Shown: positions 5,747 to 5,804 of the stretch, piece by piece
How positions within the stretch are numbered: position 1 is the first letter of the stretch
How the letters are laid out: the number at the start of each line of letters is the position of its first letter
DNA from: Desulfobacterales bacterium
GTDB taxonomy: Bacteria > Desulfobacterota > Desulfobacteria > Desulfobacterales > SpSt-501
Assembly: GCA_025454275.1 (NCBI GenBank)
Contig: JALOOS010000129.1
Span: 1-5,804, forward strand
Direction of reading: 5' to 3'
Length of the DNA stretch: 5,804 nucleotides
Notes under the pieces: model-generated
Told to the model about the DNA's origin: nothing
The model's input: only the letters and a program-made list of their open reading frames with translations
Databases searched by the model: none
Program-made: the position numbers and the translations under genes

Positions 5747-5804
5747 AAAATTTGGTTTTGCGCAGGACGTACCAAGGGGCCATCGTGCTGTCCAGGTGCG
5801 ATTT
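5745..5804 (-). CDS. C-terminal fragment of an unidentified gene upstream of the TolC gene
   Basis: Reading leftward from the right edge, 19 sense codons end in TGA at 5747-5745, only 14 nt before the TolC-gene ATG. The peptide ends in APWYVLRKTKF, a basic aromatic tail. Such tails are seen at the cytoplasmic end of membrane proteins, but 19 residues do not identify a family. By context it could be the inner-membrane partner, a transporter or a processive glycosyltransferase, of the adaptor and channel downstream. The frame could also be open by chance; the tight spacing to the next start and the Shine-Dalgarno overlapping the stop favour a real gene. Confidence 0.5.
   Translation of the reverse strand, partial: KSHLDSTMAPWYVLRKTKF

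Noticed and set aside
5731..5775. TTG start at 5775 for the channel gene, giving 757 residues
   Set aside because: It would overlap the preceding frame by 31 nt, lacks a ribosome site and adds 15 polar residues ahead of an already long signal-peptide n-region.

Overview
The window looks like chromosomal DNA of a GC-rich Gram-negative bacterium. An outer-membrane TolC-family protein and a periplasmic adaptor indicate two membranes. A membrane diadenylate cyclase fused to YbbR domains, next to a secreted DUF2914 protein, points by family distribution to the former Deltaproteobacteria (Desulfobacterota). That placement is inference from gene content. No rRNA, tRNA, mobile element or CRISPR array was seen.

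Left part, 1-2343. A truncated minus-strand gene (1-236) runs off the left edge and may be the N-terminal domain of a glycogen-debranching-type enzyme. It is divergent from a two-gene plus-strand operon. The region between them (237-461) is AT-richer than its surroundings and carries a sigma70-like promoter and several dyads, including a perfect 14-bp palindrome at the -10 end. The operon encodes a secreted DUF2914 protein (462-896, GTG start) and, 7 nt later, a 479-aa protein joining a CdaA-type diadenylate cyclase to two YbbR domains (904-2343). In Firmicutes these parts are separate neighbouring genes, cdaA and cdaR. Here they form one polypeptide predicted to have the cyclase inside the cell and the YbbR part outside the inner membrane.

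Right part, 2444-5804, all minus strand and convergent with the cyclase operon. In transcription order it holds the last 19 codons of an unidentified gene, a 742-aa TolC-family outer-membrane protein with a C-terminal TIM-barrel-like domain, and an HlyD-family membrane fusion protein that overlaps the previous gene by ATGA. The TIM-barrel domain has a GH18-like DxxHxDxE strand. The TolC gene carries a run of ten C in its first codons, a possible slippage site. The 100-nt convergent gap (2344-2443) has inverted repeats and may hold a weak terminator.

How the genes may work together. The outer-membrane channel, the adaptor and a carbohydrate-active-looking domain on the channel suggest an envelope export machine, perhaps for a polysaccharide, whose polymer is trimmed or sensed at the channel entrance. 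The inner-membrane motor or synthase is not in view and may lie upstream of 5804. The DUF2914 protein and the YbbR domains should both be periplasmic and are co-expressed, so DUF2914 may feed an envelope signal to c-di-AMP synthesis. Both ideas are inference.
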